This document shows positions 27,448 to 36,698 of a DNA stretch of 64,000 bases, piece by piece. Each line of letters starts with the position of its first letter. Position 1 is the first letter of the stretch. A program made the translations under genes and the position numbers. The notes below the pieces were generated by a model that worked only from the letters and a program-made list of their open reading frames with translations, had not been told where the DNA came from and did no database searches. Source of the DNA: Microbacterium timonense (GTDB taxonomy: Bacteria > Actinomycetota > Actinomycetes > Actinomycetales > Microbacteriaceae); NCBI RefSeq assembly GCF_900292075.1, contig NZ_OLMV01000007.1, positions 1-64,000 on the forward strand, given 5' to 3'.

Positions 27448-30400
27448 TTGTTCCGACGTTCCCTGGCGGTTGTCGGCGCACTTGCGCTCGCGATCGCGAC
27501 ACCCACCGCCGCCATGGCGGCCGCGCCTGACGACGACCCGTCGTCACGGTTCGAGAAATCAGACACGAAGGGCGCGGTCGGCACCACCGTCCGTCCCCAG
27601 AGTGTCGGCGCCGACGGACGGGTCACCGTCATCGTCGAGATGGCCGGCGACCCCGTCGCCGTGGCCGAGGCCAAGAAGGGCAGCGAGTTGAGCGCCGCCG
27701 AGCGGAAGGCGATCAAGAACTCGCTGAAGTCCGCGCAGGATCCGGTCGTGGGGTCCATCAAGAGCAAGGACGGCCGGGTCGAGGCGACGATGCAGTCGGC
27801 CTACAACGGCATCCAGGCCTCGATCCCCGCCGAGCAGGTCGACGCTGTGGCAGCGCTGCCCAACGTCGTCGCGGTGCACGCGGTCAAGACCTACACGCTC
27901 GACAACGCCGTCTCGGTGCCGTTCCTCGGTGTTCCCCAGGTGTGGCAGGACACCGGCTACACCGGCGAGAACATCAAGGTCGCCGTCATCGACACCGGCA
28001 TCGACTACACCCACGCCAACTTCGGCGGCGCGGGAACGCCCGAGGCATACGCGGCGGCCAACGCGGCTGAGACGCAGCCCGCCGATCCGGCCCAGTTCGG
28101 TCCCGACGCGCCCCGTGTCAAGGGCGGCTATGACTTCGTCGGCGACACATACAACGCCGACCCGGCGTCGCCCGACTACCAGCCGGTGCCCAAGCCCGAC
28201 CCCAACCCGCTCGACTGCAACGGACACGGCAGCCACGTCGCCGGCACGGCTGCCGGCAGCGGCGTCACGGCCGACGGCCAGACCTACACCGGCCCCTACG
28301 ACGCGTCGACCGCCTCGGCCGAATGGACGATCGGCCCCGGTGTCGCGCCCCAGGCCGACGTCTACGCCCTGCGCGTGTTCGGCTGCGGCGGCTCGACAGA
28401 CGTCGTGGTGCCGGCGATCGACTGGGCGGTGGAGCACGACATGGACGTCATCAACATGTCGCTCGGCTCGCCGTTCGGCCGCGCCGACGACCCCGACGAG
28501 GTCGCCGTCTCGAACGCGATCGGCGCCGGTGTCGTGGTGGTGAAGTCGGCGGGCAACGAGGGTCCCAGCCCCTACCTCGCCGGCAACGGCGACGGTGTGA
28601 TCTCGGTCGCAGCGGTGGACAGCACCGAGTCGTTCCCCGGTGCCGAGATCACCGTCGGCGGGGTGACGGTTCCTGCCATCAACGCCAACGACGCCGTCCT
28701 GACCGGGCTTCCCGCCATGACGGTCGTGCGGCTCACCGATGACCCTGCCACCTCGGACGAGGACGAATCCCTCGGCTGCTCGGTCGCGGCCTACCAGCAT
28801 GCCGGTGTCACGGTCGGCGGCAACCAGCTCGCCGTCTCGACGCGCGGGGTGTGCGCCCGTGTCGCGAAGGCGATCTTCGCGCAACAGGCGGGTGCCGCAG
28901 CAGCCGTGATGATCAACACCACGGACGACTACCCGCCGTTCGAGGGACAGATCACGTCCAACCCCGACACCGGCGAGGAGTACACGGTCACCATCCCGTT
29001 CCTCGGCGTTCGCGCCTCGGACGGCGACGCGCTGGTCGACGGCGAATCGGCGACGGTCGCCCCGGCAGACCTCGCGAACCCGGGCTACCGCGGCTACGCG
29101 TCGTTCAGCTCGAGCGGTCCGCGCAGCGGCGACAGCGCGCTCGGCGTGGATGTCGCCGCGCCCGGCGTCTCGATCGTCTCCACCGGGGTCGGCACGGGCA
29201 ACGGCCCGGCGACCATCTCGGGAACCTCGATGGCCTCGCCCCACGTGGCGGGTGTCGCGGCGCTCGCGGTGCAGGCGCATCCCGCGTGGACGGCCGCCGA
29301 GGTCGCTTCGGTGATCACGTCGACGGCGGACCCCGAGAAGGTCGCGGGCCAGAACCTGGTGCGCGGCGGCGTGGGGCTGGTCGACCCGGCTCAGGTCGTG
29401 GCCCAGCAGGTCACGGCCACCGGCGACGCCTTCAAGACCGACAACGGCCGGCTGCGCGAGGCGGCGCTGAGCTTCGGCTTCCAGGAGAGCGCACGCGCCT
29501 TCCAGGGCAAGAAGACCGTTCAGCTCACGAACTACGGCAGCCAGGCGGTGATCTACACGGTCGGCACGGAGGCCTCCGGGCAGTCCGAGGCGGCCACGGT
29601 CAGCGTCACGCCCACTTCGGTGACGGTGCCCGCCGGGCGGTCAGCCAAGGTGACCGTCACCCTCGACGCCCCGGCCGGCGCCGTGGGCAGCTCGGGAGCG
29701 GGCGGGTTCGCGTTCTCCGAGTTCTCGGGCGACGTGGTGTTCACCTCGGCCGGTGACACGCTGCGGGTCCCGTACCTGCTCGTGCCCCGCGCGACGACCG
29801 ATGTGTCGACGTCGGGACACCTGAAGGTGACCAAGAAGGGTGAGCCCGTCGACGGCCAGGTCTCGGTCGACCTCAAGAACAAGGCGGCGGCCTTCGCGGC
29901 CGACGCCGACTTCTACACGTGGGGTCTCGAGGATGGCAAGGACGCGCCCAAGGCGTTCACCGACACGGGGTACGACCTGCGGGCCGCGGGCGTGCAGTCC
30001 TTCGACATCGGCGGCGACCAGCTGCTGGTGTTCGCGGTCAACACGCACAACCGGTGGTCGAACGCCGCGGCCAACGAGTTCGACGTCGTCATCGACGTCG
30101 ATCGCGACGGCGCACCGGACTGGGTGGTGTTCTCGGCCGACGGCGGACTCGTGACCGCGGGCGACGCCAACGGCATCTCGCAGGTGTTCGCGTTCGATGT
30201 GGCCAGCGGCGAGACGTTCGCCACCGGCTTCAACGCGTCCGCGCCGACCGACAGCAGCACGATCCTGCTGCCGGTGGTGGCGAGCGACCTCGGCCTGACC
30301 GCCGGGCCGTTCGACTATTCGGTGCAGAGCTTCTCGTCGGTCAACGACGGCGAGGATGCGGTGGACGGCGTCGCCACCTATGACCCGTGGGCCCCTGCGC

Positions 30401-30564
30401 TGACGAACGGTCAGTTCGTGTCGGTGCCGGTGGGCGGCAGCCTCGCGGTGCCGGTCGACGTGAACGCGCCGGCCTTCACCGCGCAGCACCCGCTCGGCGT
30501 CATGGTCGTCGTGCTGGACAACGCGGCGGGCAAGGACGAGGCCATCCTGGTGAAGGCCAAGTAA
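27448..30564 (+). CDS. Secreted subtilisin-like (S8) serine peptidase with inserted PA domain
   Basis: The 1038-residue preprotein has a signal peptide (FRRSLAVVGALALAIATPTA, then AMAAA), an inhibitor-I9-like propeptide (VTVIVEMAGDPVAVAEAKKG) and the S8 domain: Asp182 (VAVIDTGIDYTH), His260 (NGHGSHVAGTA) and Ser594 (GTSMASPHVAG). The ~220-residue gap between Asn370 and Ser594 holds a protease-associated (PA) domain. Fibronectin-like C-terminal domains follow. It is likely extracellular. The start is TTG 27448, preceded by AGGG; an in-frame GTG at 27424 lacks a ribosome site. A terminator follows. Confidence 0.9.
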   Translation: MFRRSLAVVGALALAIATPTAAMAAAPDDDPSSRFEKSDTKGAVGTTVRPQSVGADGRVTVIVEMAGDPVAVAEAKKGSELSAAERKAIKNSLKSAQDPVVGSIKSKDGRVEATMQSAYNGIQASIPAEQVDAVAALPNVVAVHAVKTYTLDNAVSVPFLGVPQVWQDTGYTGENIKVAVIDTGIDYTHANFGGAGTPEAYAAANAAETQPADPAQFGPDAPRVKGGYDFVGDTYNADPASPDYQPVPKPDPNPLDCNGHGSHVAGTAAGSGVTADGQTYTGPYDASTASAEWTIGPGVAPQADVYALRVFGCGGSTDVVVPAIDWAVEHDMDVINMSLGSPFGRADDPDEVAVSNAIGAGVVVVKSAGNEGPSPYLAGNGDGVISVAAVDSTESFPGAEITVGGVTVPAINANDAVLTGLPAMTVVRLTDDPATSDEDESLGCSVAAYQHAGVTVGGNQLAVSTRGVCARVAKAIFAQQAGAAAAVMINTTDDYPPFEGQITSNPDTGEEYTVTIPFLGVRASDGDALVDGESATVAPADLANPGYRGYASFSSSGPRSGDSALGVDVAAPGVSIVSTGVGTGNGPATISGTSMASPHVAGVAALAVQAHPAWTAAEVASVITSTADPEKVAGQNLVRGGVGLVDPAQVVAQQVTATGDAFKTDNGRLREAALSFGFQESARAFQGKKTVQLTNYGSQAVIYTVGTEASGQSEAATVSVTPTSVTVPAGRSAKVTVTLDAPAGAVGSSGAGGFAFSEFSGDVVFTSAGDTLRVPYLLVPRATTDVSTSGHLKVTKKGEPVDGQVSVDLKNKAAAFAADADFYTWGLEDGKDAPKAFTDTGYDLRAAGVQSFDIGGDQLLVFAVNTHNRWSNAAANEFDVVIDVDRDGAPDWVVFSADGGLVTAGDANGISQVFAFDVASGETFATGFNASAPTDSSTILLPVVASDLGLTAGPFDYSVQSFSSVNDGEDAVDGVATYDPWAPALTNGQFVSVPVGGSLAVPVDVNAPAFTAQHPLGVMVVVLDNAAGKDEAILVKAK

Positions 30565-30573
30565 GACAACGCT

Positions 30574-30614
30574 GCTGCTCTGCGCCCGCTGGCTGTCAGC
30601 GGGCGCAGAGCAGC
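30574..30614. terminator. Bidirectional terminator, subtilase / lipoprotein
   Basis: An 18-bp perfect stem (30574-30591 paired with 30597-30614) closes a 5-nt loop. It begins 9 nt after the subtilase stop and includes the last codons of the convergent lipoprotein gene. Confidence 0.85.
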
Positions 30615-30997
30615 GGAGTGTCCGAGGTGCCGAACCGGTAGTCGTAAGTGGTGCCGTCGGCAGACACGAGCACGCGGAGGCCGTCGATGAGCGCCTGCGT
30701 GTACGACACGCCAGGGGACGGGCACCCCAGGGCGCCGCTCTTCCATGTGACGGCGTGCGCCGAGACGAGCTCCGGGGTACCGGTCACGCCGCGCTCGGCG
30801 AGATCGGCGACGATGGCGTCCCATCGGGCGGGCGACACGGTCGCCGGCTCTCCGGTCGGTGCGATCGGCCCCCGGGTCGTGGTGGTGAACGGCGTCCGGG
30901 TCGACGAGGGCTGATCGGACTCGGTCATGGGACCTCCTGCGCACGCGGTGAGGCAGAGCAGTGCGACGACGCCGAAGACGCCGAGCCGTCGATGCAT
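30596..30997 (-). CDS. Small lipoprotein of unknown function
   Basis: The 133-residue protein has a signal peptide with lipobox LTAC (Cys19), a Thr/Ser/Pro-rich linker and a C-terminal domain with CPSPGVSYTQALIDGLRVLV and TTYDYRFG. Two Cys in the mature domain (in LGCPSPG and PLLC) could form a disulfide. I recognise the C-terminal pattern from actinobacterial hypothetical proteins, but no function is known to me. Its 3' end is part of the terminator stem shared with the subtilase. Confidence 0.75.
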   Translation of the reverse strand: MHRRLGVFGVVALLCLTACAGGPMTESDQPSSTRTPFTTTTRGPIAPTGEPATVSPARWDAIVADLAERGVTGTPELVSAHAVTWKSGALGCPSPGVSYTQALIDGLRVLVSADGTTYDYRFGTSDTPLLCAR

Positions 30998-31073
30998 GGC
31001 ATGCCACTCCTCGGATCGGCTTCAGCCTAAGCCGCCAGCACTACGAGCGATACGGGGAAGGGGCCGAGACGAC

Positions 31074-31103
31074 AACGGCCGCCCGGGTTTCCGGGCGGCC
31101 GTT
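31074..31103 (-). terminator. Terminator of the YccA-family gene
   Basis: A 13-bp perfect stem (31074-31086 with 31091-31103) with loop GTTT lies 15 nt past the stop of the leftward gene. Confidence 0.8.
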
Positions 31104-31118
31104 CAGTGCGCAGACGCG

Positions 31119-32042
31119 TCAGTTGCTGCCGCGTGCGATCGCGATGATGCGGAGGATCTCGACGTACAGCCACACCACGGTCACCATGATGCCGAAACCG
31201 CCGAGCCAGCCGTACTGGCGCGGGGCGCCGTTGCGGACGCCCTGCTGGATGTTGTCGAAGTCGAGCACCAGCGAGTATGCCGCCATGATGACGACGAAGA
31301 CGCCGATGATGACGCCCCACGGAATGCCCAGCGGGCCTTCCTGGCTCAGCAGGCCGAAGGCGCCGCCGGCGATCGGGGCGTTGAACAGCATGAGCCCGAT
31401 GTTCACAAGCGAGAACAGCAGGTAGCCGAGCATGGCGACGAGGAAGATCTTCGTGGCCCGCTTGGACGCGCGGATCTTGCCGCTGGCGAACAGGGCGAGG
31501 GTCACGCCGACCACCGAAAGCGTCGCCAGGGTCGCCTGCAGGACGATGCCCTCCCAGATGACCTCGAAGAACGCCGAGATGCCGCCGACGAAGAGCCCCT
31601 CGAATGCGGCGTAGGCGAAGATCAGCGCGGGACGGACCTTCTTGCGCGAGCTGAAGATGACGACCATCGACAGCACGAAGCCACCGAGCGCGCCGATCAC
31701 CCACGGAAGGACGCCCACCTGGCTCGCCTGCGTCGCGGAGGTGCCGCCGAGCGTCCACACCCAGCCGACGGCGGCGAAGGCGATGAGCACGGCGAAGAGT
31801 CCCAGCGTCTTCCACACGGTGTCTTCGACGGTCATGCGACCGGTCTCGACGGCGCCGGCCGACGGGGCGGCGTACATGCCCTCGAGCTGCGCCTGGGCTG
31901 CGGCATCCGTTCCGGCTCGCTGCGCCGTCGCAAACTGAGTCTGTCCACCCAGGTTCGCCGCCTGCGCGCCCCCGGGATAGGTCTGAACGGCCTTCGGATC
32001 CTGGAAGGCCGGGTTGTTGAACGCGGGGTTGTTGAGGGCCAC
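31119..32042 (-). CDS. Bax inhibitor-1/YccA family membrane protein
   Basis: The ~307-residue protein has a ~90-residue soluble N-terminus with NNPAF repeats (ALNNPAFNNPAFQDP) and seven hydrophobic segments. The last ones include the acidic family motif in YVEILRIIAIARGSN. BI-1/YccA proteins are thought to be pH-gated ion leak channels or protease modulators (YccA of E. coli interacts with FtsH). GTG 32042 is preferred because GGAG is suitably spaced; an in-frame GTG at 32051 is too close to it. Confidence 0.88.
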   Translation of the reverse strand: MALNNPAFNNPAFQDPKAVQTYPGGAQAANLGGQTQFATAQRAGTDAAAQAQLEGMYAAPSAGAVETGRMTVEDTVWKTLGLFAVLIAFAAVGWVWTLGGTSATQASQVGVLPWVIGALGGFVLSMVVIFSSRKKVRPALIFAYAAFEGLFVGGISAFFEVIWEGIVLQATLATLSVVGVTLALFASGKIRASKRATKIFLVAMLGYLLFSLVNIGLMLFNAPIAGGAFGLLSQEGPLGIPWGVIIGVFVVIMAAYSLVLDFDNIQQGVRNGAPRQYGWLGGFGIMVTVVWLYVEILRIIAIARGSN

Positions 32043-32174
32043 TGCTCTCACACTCCAATGTCAAGGAAATCCCAGCACGGTGCTGTTGATCCACACTATC
32101 CGACCGGTCACCCGCCGGGCACGGGCGCCGGCTGTGAGACGACTATGAACGGATGCCGTGATTACGCTGGGACG

Positions 32175-33185
32175 GTGCCGCGCCCGTCCCCGCTCGTCAT
32201 CGGCCACCGGGGCGCGCCCGGCTACCGGCCCGAGCACTCGCGTTCGTCGTACGCGCTCGCGTTCGAGATGGGCGTCGACGCGGTCGAGCCCGATGTCGTC
32301 GTCTCGGCCGACGGAGTGCTCGTGGTGCGCCACGAGAACGAGATCTCGGGCACGACGGATGTCGCCGACCGCCCGGAGTTCGCCGACCGCCGCACGACGA
32401 AGACGGTGGACGGGGTCGAGCTGAGCGGATGGTTCACCGAGGACTTCACGTGGGAGGAGCTCGCGACCCTCCGCTGCCGGGAACGCATCCCGAAGCTGCG
32501 GCCGTCGAGCGCGACCTTCGACGACGAACAGCCGGTGATGCGGCTCGCGGAGCTTCTCGGGCAGGTCCGCGCCGCATCGCTCGAGCATGGCCGGGAGATC
32601 GGCGTCGTGCTCGAGATCAAGCACGCGACCTATTTCGCCTCGCTCGGCTGGGATGTCGCGGCCCTCGTCGCTGCCGAGCTGCGGGCGGCGGGGTGGGCGG
32701 CCGGTGAGCTGCCGCTGACGATCGAATCGTTCGAGTCGACGGTGATCTTCGCGCTCCAGGAGCGCGGCATCCGCGCGGCCTACGTGTACCTGCTCGAGGC
32801 GTCGGGTCGGCCGTTCGATCTGTTCACCGCGCAGGGCGAGCAGGCGCTCACCTACGCCCAGACGGCCACGCCCGCCGGATTGGACGGGCTGGCCGGCCGC
32901 GTCGACGGCATCAGCATCGACAAGCGGATGATCCTCGCACCCGACCGGCTCGGGCGCCCCAGCGGCCGGTCGCGCGTGGTCGCCGACGCCCACGAGCGCG
33001 GACTGCGCGTGTTCACCTGGACGTGCCGGCCGGAGAACCGCTTCCTCATCGGCCAGTTCCGCGGCCGGGGCGGGCCTGCCGCATTCGGCGACTGGGAAGC
33101 AGAGTGGGGCGTCATCCGCGACGCCGACGTGGACGGCGTCTTCGTGGACCACCCGGACCTCGGAGTGGCGTTCTTCCGTCCGTGA
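32175..33185 (+). CDS. Glycerophosphodiester phosphodiesterase family protein
   Basis: The ~336-residue TIM-barrel protein has the GDPD motifs GHRGAPGYRPEHS (His-Arg and Glu) and AVEPDVVVSADGVLVVRHE (metal-binding Glu/Asp and His). The family hydrolyses glycerophosphodiesters to glycerol-3-phosphate and an alcohol. No signal peptide is seen, so it is probably cytosolic. The start is uncertain: GTG 32175 gives a family-like N-terminus, while ATG 32145 would add ten residues. Confidence 0.88.
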   Translation: MPRPSPLVIGHRGAPGYRPEHSRSSYALAFEMGVDAVEPDVVVSADGVLVVRHENEISGTTDVADRPEFADRRTTKTVDGVELSGWFTEDFTWEELATLRCRERIPKLRPSSATFDDEQPVMRLAELLGQVRAASLEHGREIGVVLEIKHATYFASLGWDVAALVAAELRAAGWAAGELPLTIESFESTVIFALQERGIRAAYVYLLEASGRPFDLFTAQGEQALTYAQTATPAGLDGLAGRVDGISIDKRMILAPDRLGRPSGRSRVVADAHERGLRVFTWTCRPENRFLIGQFRGRGGPAAFGDWEAEWGVIRDADVDGVFVDHPDLGVAFFRP

Positions 33186-33237
33186 CGCTCCGGCGGTGAA
33201 GCCGGTGAAGGTCGACGAGGCTCACTAGGGTGGGCGC

Positions 33238-34238
33238 GTGACCTCCGAGCATCCCGCCCCGGCCGGACCGCCCGCGGCCGTCGTGGAGCCCGGCATCGTC
33301 GTGACGGGCTGCGGCGCTCGTTCGGCGATGTGCACGCCGTGCGCAACGTGACGCTGCACGCGCGCGCCGGACGGGTCACGGGTCTCGTCGGTCCCAACGG
33401 CTCCGGCAAGACGACCCTCCTACTGATGCTCGCGTCGCTGCTGGCGCCCGACGCCGGCGCGATCCGCATCGACGGGGTGGACCCGGTGGCGCAGCCGCAG
33501 GCGGCGCGGGCACTGCTGGGCTGGATGCCCGACGCTCTCGGCGCCTGGAACGCGCTCACCTCGCGAGAGACGCTCGTCACGACGGCTCGGCTGTACGGGA
33601 TGCCGAAGCCTCAGGCATCCGCTCGCGCCGATGTCCTCCTCGCCGATGTCGGCCTCCGCGATCTCGCCGATGCGCCTGCCCGTGTGCTCTCGCGCGGGCA
33701 GAAGCAGCGTCTGGGGCTGGCTCGCGCGCTGGTCCACGACCCGCGGGTGCTGCTGCTGGACGAACCGGCCTCGGGGCTGGACCCGCAGGCCCGCATCGAC
33801 CTGCGGCAGCTGCTGCGCCGGTTCGCGGCCGAGGGGCGCACGGTGCTCGTCTCGAGCCACATCCTCTCGGAGCTGGAGGAGGTCGTCGACGACGCCGTGT
33901 TCCTCCTGGCCGGGGCGACCGTCGACCCCGCGCGGGTCGAGGCGGCTTCCCGACGGGCACGACCGTGGCGGGTGCGGCTGGCGGGGATCGAGGGGCAGGA
34001 GGCCGCCGGGCGGGTGGCGACGGCTCTGCGCGTGCCGCCCGAGACGGTGGCGGTCGACCGCAGAGACGTGCTGGTGTCGTTCGAGTCGGAGGATGCCGCC
34101 GCCCGCGCGCTGCGCGACCTCGTGGCCTCGCACCTCGACGTCGTCGAGTTCGCCGCAGCCCAGGGCACCCTCGAGGGCACGTTCCTCCAGCTCGGTCAGG
34201 GTCGGCCGCCGCAGGCGCCGGAAGGGACGGCACCGTGA
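33238..34238 (+). CDS. ABC transporter ATP-binding protein with apparent -1 frameshift near its start
   Basis: Most of the protein reads in one frame from a GTG at 33330: Walker A GPNGSGKT, signature LSRGQKQRLGLARAL and Walker B VLLLDEPASGLDP, a CcmA/NatA-type exporter ATPase. The natural beginning reads in another frame from GTG 33238 (TSEHPAPAGPP...EPGIVVTG), and the two join at 33306-33309. There GTGACGGG-CTGCGG lacks one C to give VTGLRRSFGDVHAV. If real, only the truncated form from 33330, lacking the first strand, could be made. A sequencing error is as likely. The permease overlaps it. Confidence 0.8.
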
Positions 34239-35335
34239 ACGGCCAGCGACTGGGCACCATCGTCGGACTCGAACTCACGCAGCGCACCCGCAGCGTCGCC
34301 TGGTACGTGCTGCTCGGCGTCTTCGCGCTGCTGCTCGTGATCGTCACGGCGTTGTCGTTCCTCGCCTGGGGGTCGGTTCCCCAGCCGGGGAGCGCGACCT
34401 ACTCGACGATCGTCTACATCACACTGCTGCTCGTCGTGCTCGTCTCACCGACGCTCAGCGGCAACGCCGTCAACGGCGATCGGGATGCTGCGACCCTGGC
34501 ACCGGTCCAGGTGACGCTGGCGACCACCGCCGAGATCCTCCTCGGCAAGGTGCTGGCCGCCTGGATCACCGGTCTCGCGTTCGTCGCGGTCTCCATCCCG
34601 TTCCTGGTGCTCGCGACCGTCGCCGGCGGCGGCGACCCGGCGACGATCACGGTCTCGCTGCTCGTGCTGGTGTTCGAGGTGGGCGTCATCGCGGCGATCG
34701 GCGTCGCGCTGAGCGGCATCCTCCCGCGTCCGCTGTTCTCGGTCGCCACGACCTATCTCGTCGTCGCCGCGCTGGTGATCGGCACGCTCATCGCGTTCGC
34801 GCTCGTGGGTCTCACGCTGCGCTCCGAGGTGACCAGCAGCAGTCGCAGCTTCGAGTACGACGCCTACAGCGGTGACACCGTGCCGTGCTTCCCCGGTGAG
34901 GAGTCGAGCGAGGCGTACCCGTGCGATGAGGATGCGGAGCTCTCGTGCGGGCCGTGGCGGACGTCGACCTACGACGTGCCACGGTTCGACTACGTGTGGT
35001 GGCTGCTCGCCGCGAATCCGTTCGTGATCCTGGCCGACGCGACCCCCGCGCAGTTCGACGAGAACGGCTATCCGCGTGACCTCTTCGGGCAGATCAAGAC
35101 CGGAGTGCGCTCGGCGCAGCAGCCGCCCGACCTCGATCAGCGATGGGACGACTGCGCGCCCCGGCCGCAGAACGGCGACCAGCGCACGCCCGAGGAGGTC
35201 AGCGCGCAATCCACCCCGAGCTGGTTCATCGGAATGGCGCTGCAGGCGCTTCTCGCGGTGGGCCTGCTGTGGTGGTCATGGTCGAGGACGCGGACGCCGG
35301 CCGGGCGGCTGCCGTCCGGAACGCGCATCGCCTGA
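34235..35335 (+). CDS. ABC-2-type transporter permease
   Basis: The 366-residue protein starts at GTG 34235, overlapping the ATPase stop (GTGA). Hydrophobic helices flank a long extracytoplasmic loop (~200-300) that contains five Cys (for example VPCFPGEE and YPCDEDAELSC). The N-terminal VGLELTQRTRSVAWYVLLGVF and SGNAVNGDRDAATLAPVQVT match ABC-2 permeases. It forms an exporter with the preceding ATPase. The substrate is unknown. Confidence 0.85.
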   Translation: MNGQRLGTIVGLELTQRTRSVAWYVLLGVFALLLVIVTALSFLAWGSVPQPGSATYSTIVYITLLLVVLVSPTLSGNAVNGDRDAATLAPVQVTLATTAEILLGKVLAAWITGLAFVAVSIPFLVLATVAGGGDPATITVSLLVLVFEVGVIAAIGVALSGILPRPLFSVATTYLVVAALVIGTLIAFALVGLTLRSEVTSSSRSFEYDAYSGDTVPCFPGEESSEAYPCDEDAELSCGPWRTSTYDVPRFDYVWWLLAANPFVILADATPAQFDENGYPRDLFGQIKTGVRSAQQPPDLDQRWDDCAPRPQNGDQRTPEEVSAQSTPSWFIGMALQALLAVGLLWWSWSRTRTPAGRLPSGTRIA

Positions 35336-35423
35336 GCGGTCCGCCGCCCCGTGTCACACATCGACGGCCTCGCCGGTCGTAGTTGGTGAGCGCGCTCGGC
35401 GCTCCAGACACGAAAGGCACATC

Positions 35424-36179
35424 ATGGCAAGAATCGTCGTGATCGGCGGCACCGGACTCATCGGCTCGAAGGTCGTCGCGAAGCTCACCGACCACGGTCA
35501 CGAGGCGATCGCCGCGTCGCCCAACTCGGGTGTGAACGCGGTGACGGGCGAGGGGCTCGCCGAGGCGCTGCGGGGTGCGGATGTCGTCGTGGACGTGTCG
35601 AACTCGCCCTCGTTCGAGCCGGCCGCCGTCATGGAGTTCTTCACGACGTCGACCGGCAACCTCATCGCCGCCGAGCGCGAGGCGGGCGTGGGGCACCACG
35701 TCGCGCTGACCGTCGTGGGCACCGACCGCCCGCAGGAGATCGCCTACTTCCACGCCAAGGCGGCGCAGGAGAAGCTCATCCGCGAATCGGGCATCCCCTA
35801 CTCGATCGTGCACGCCACCCAGTTCTTCGAGTTCATCGGCGGGATCGCCGCGACCTCGGGCGACGACGAGGTGCGGCTGCCCCCGGCGCTCATGCAGCCC
35901 ATCGCCGCGGAAGACGTCGCCACCGCCGTCGCCCGCACGGCCGCCGGCTCCCCGCTGAACGCCGACATCGAGATCGCGGGGCCGGAGGTCATGGGACTGG
36001 ACGAGCTCGTGCGGCGCGGGCTGGCGTTCCGTGGTGATGCCCGCACCGTCGTCACCGACCCCGACGCGCCGTACTTCGGAGCGCGGATGCAGGAGCGCAC
36101 CCTCATGCCCGTCGACGGTGTCGAGGTCTTCGCCACCACCCTCGACGAGTGGCTTCCCGCCAACCCGCCGCGCAGCTGA
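35424..36179 (+). CDS. NAD(P)-binding NmrA-like/atypical SDR protein
   Basis: The 251-residue protein has a Rossmann start IVVIGGTGLIGSKVV (GGTGxIG) and SIVHATQFFEFI followed by LMQPIAAEDVATAV, typical of NmrA/HSCARG-like atypical SDRs. The Tyr-x3-Lys motif is not conserved (YFHAKAAQEK is at a similar place). Members bind NAD(P)H as sensors or reductases. It appears monocistronic, with GAAAGG before the ATG. Confidence 0.88.
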   Translation: MARIVVIGGTGLIGSKVVAKLTDHGHEAIAASPNSGVNAVTGEGLAEALRGADVVVDVSNSPSFEPAAVMEFFTTSTGNLIAAEREAGVGHHVALTVVGTDRPQEIAYFHAKAAQEKLIRESGIPYSIVHATQFFEFIGGIAATSGDDEVRLPPALMQPIAAEDVATAVARTAAGSPLNADIEIAGPEVMGLDELVRRGLAFRGDARTVVTDPDAPYFGARMQERTLMPVDGVEVFATTLDEWLPANPPRS

Positions 36180-36215
36180 CGTGTTCCGCCGAGGAGGTGT
36201 CCGGAATGTGCCGGG

Positions 36216-36680
36216 TCAGGCGTAGAAGCCCTCTCGAAGGTTGATGCCGTGCTCGACCCACGCCTTGAGTGCGGCGAGCATCCCGGTCCAGCCTTCGCAG
36301 TTGCCGAACGCGCTCTTGGCACCCCCGGCTGTCGCCCGCCACGCCGACTCCGTGATCGTGACCAGCGTGCGGGCGCCGTCGTCGACCGGCTCGAATTCGA
36401 ACGTGGTCGTGGTTTCGGCGTCGATGCCCTCCCGTGCCTCCCCGCGGATCACGAGGCGACGCGGCGGGTCGGCCTCGACGACGGTGACGGGGAACCGTCC
36501 GGGGAAGTCCGCGAAGTCCCACGTGACGTCGGCGCCCGCCTCGAGCCGGCCCCGCGCGCCACCGGTCGTGAAGTACCGCGACAGCTGCTCGGGGTCGGCG
36601 ACGGCCTCATACACGTCGGCGGGCGGGCGGCCGACGCGACCCGACACGGTGAAGGAGAGTTCGGTGAGTTCATCAGACAT
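36216..36680 (-). CDS. SRPBCC (AHSA1-like) family protein
   Basis: The 154-residue protein is a START-like ligand-binding fold: VSGRVGRPPADVYEAVADPEQLSRYFT at the N-terminus and GWTGMLAALKAWVEHG at the C-terminal helix, as in the AHSA1/CalC group. The exact substrate is unknown. It is divergent from an ArsR-type gene, with only 16 bp between the two start codons. That SRPBCC/ArsR pairing is very common and implies control by the ArsR protein. Confidence 0.9.
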   Translation of the reverse strand: MSDELTELSFTVSGRVGRPPADVYEAVADPEQLSRYFTTGGARGRLEAGADVTWDFADFPGRFPVTVVEADPPRRLVIRGEAREGIDAETTTTFEFEPVDDGARTLVTITESAWRATAGGAKSAFGNCEGWTGMLAALKAWVEHGINLREGFYA

Positions 36681-36698
36681 GTTGTAGTTTTATAACAT
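36679..36698. promoter_or_regulatory. Palindrome spanning both divergent start codons (SRPBCC/ArsR operator)
   Basis: ATGTTGTA-N4-TATAACAT is an inverted repeat with 7 of 8 arm positions paired. It covers 2 nt of one start codon and of the other, and the AT-rich centre could also provide -10 elements. Both mRNAs are probably leaderless or nearly so. Confidence 0.65.

Noticed and set aside
30927..32144. N-terminal extension of the GDPD protein
   Set aside because: The open frame runs antisense through the YccA gene; GDPD homology begins at about 32190.
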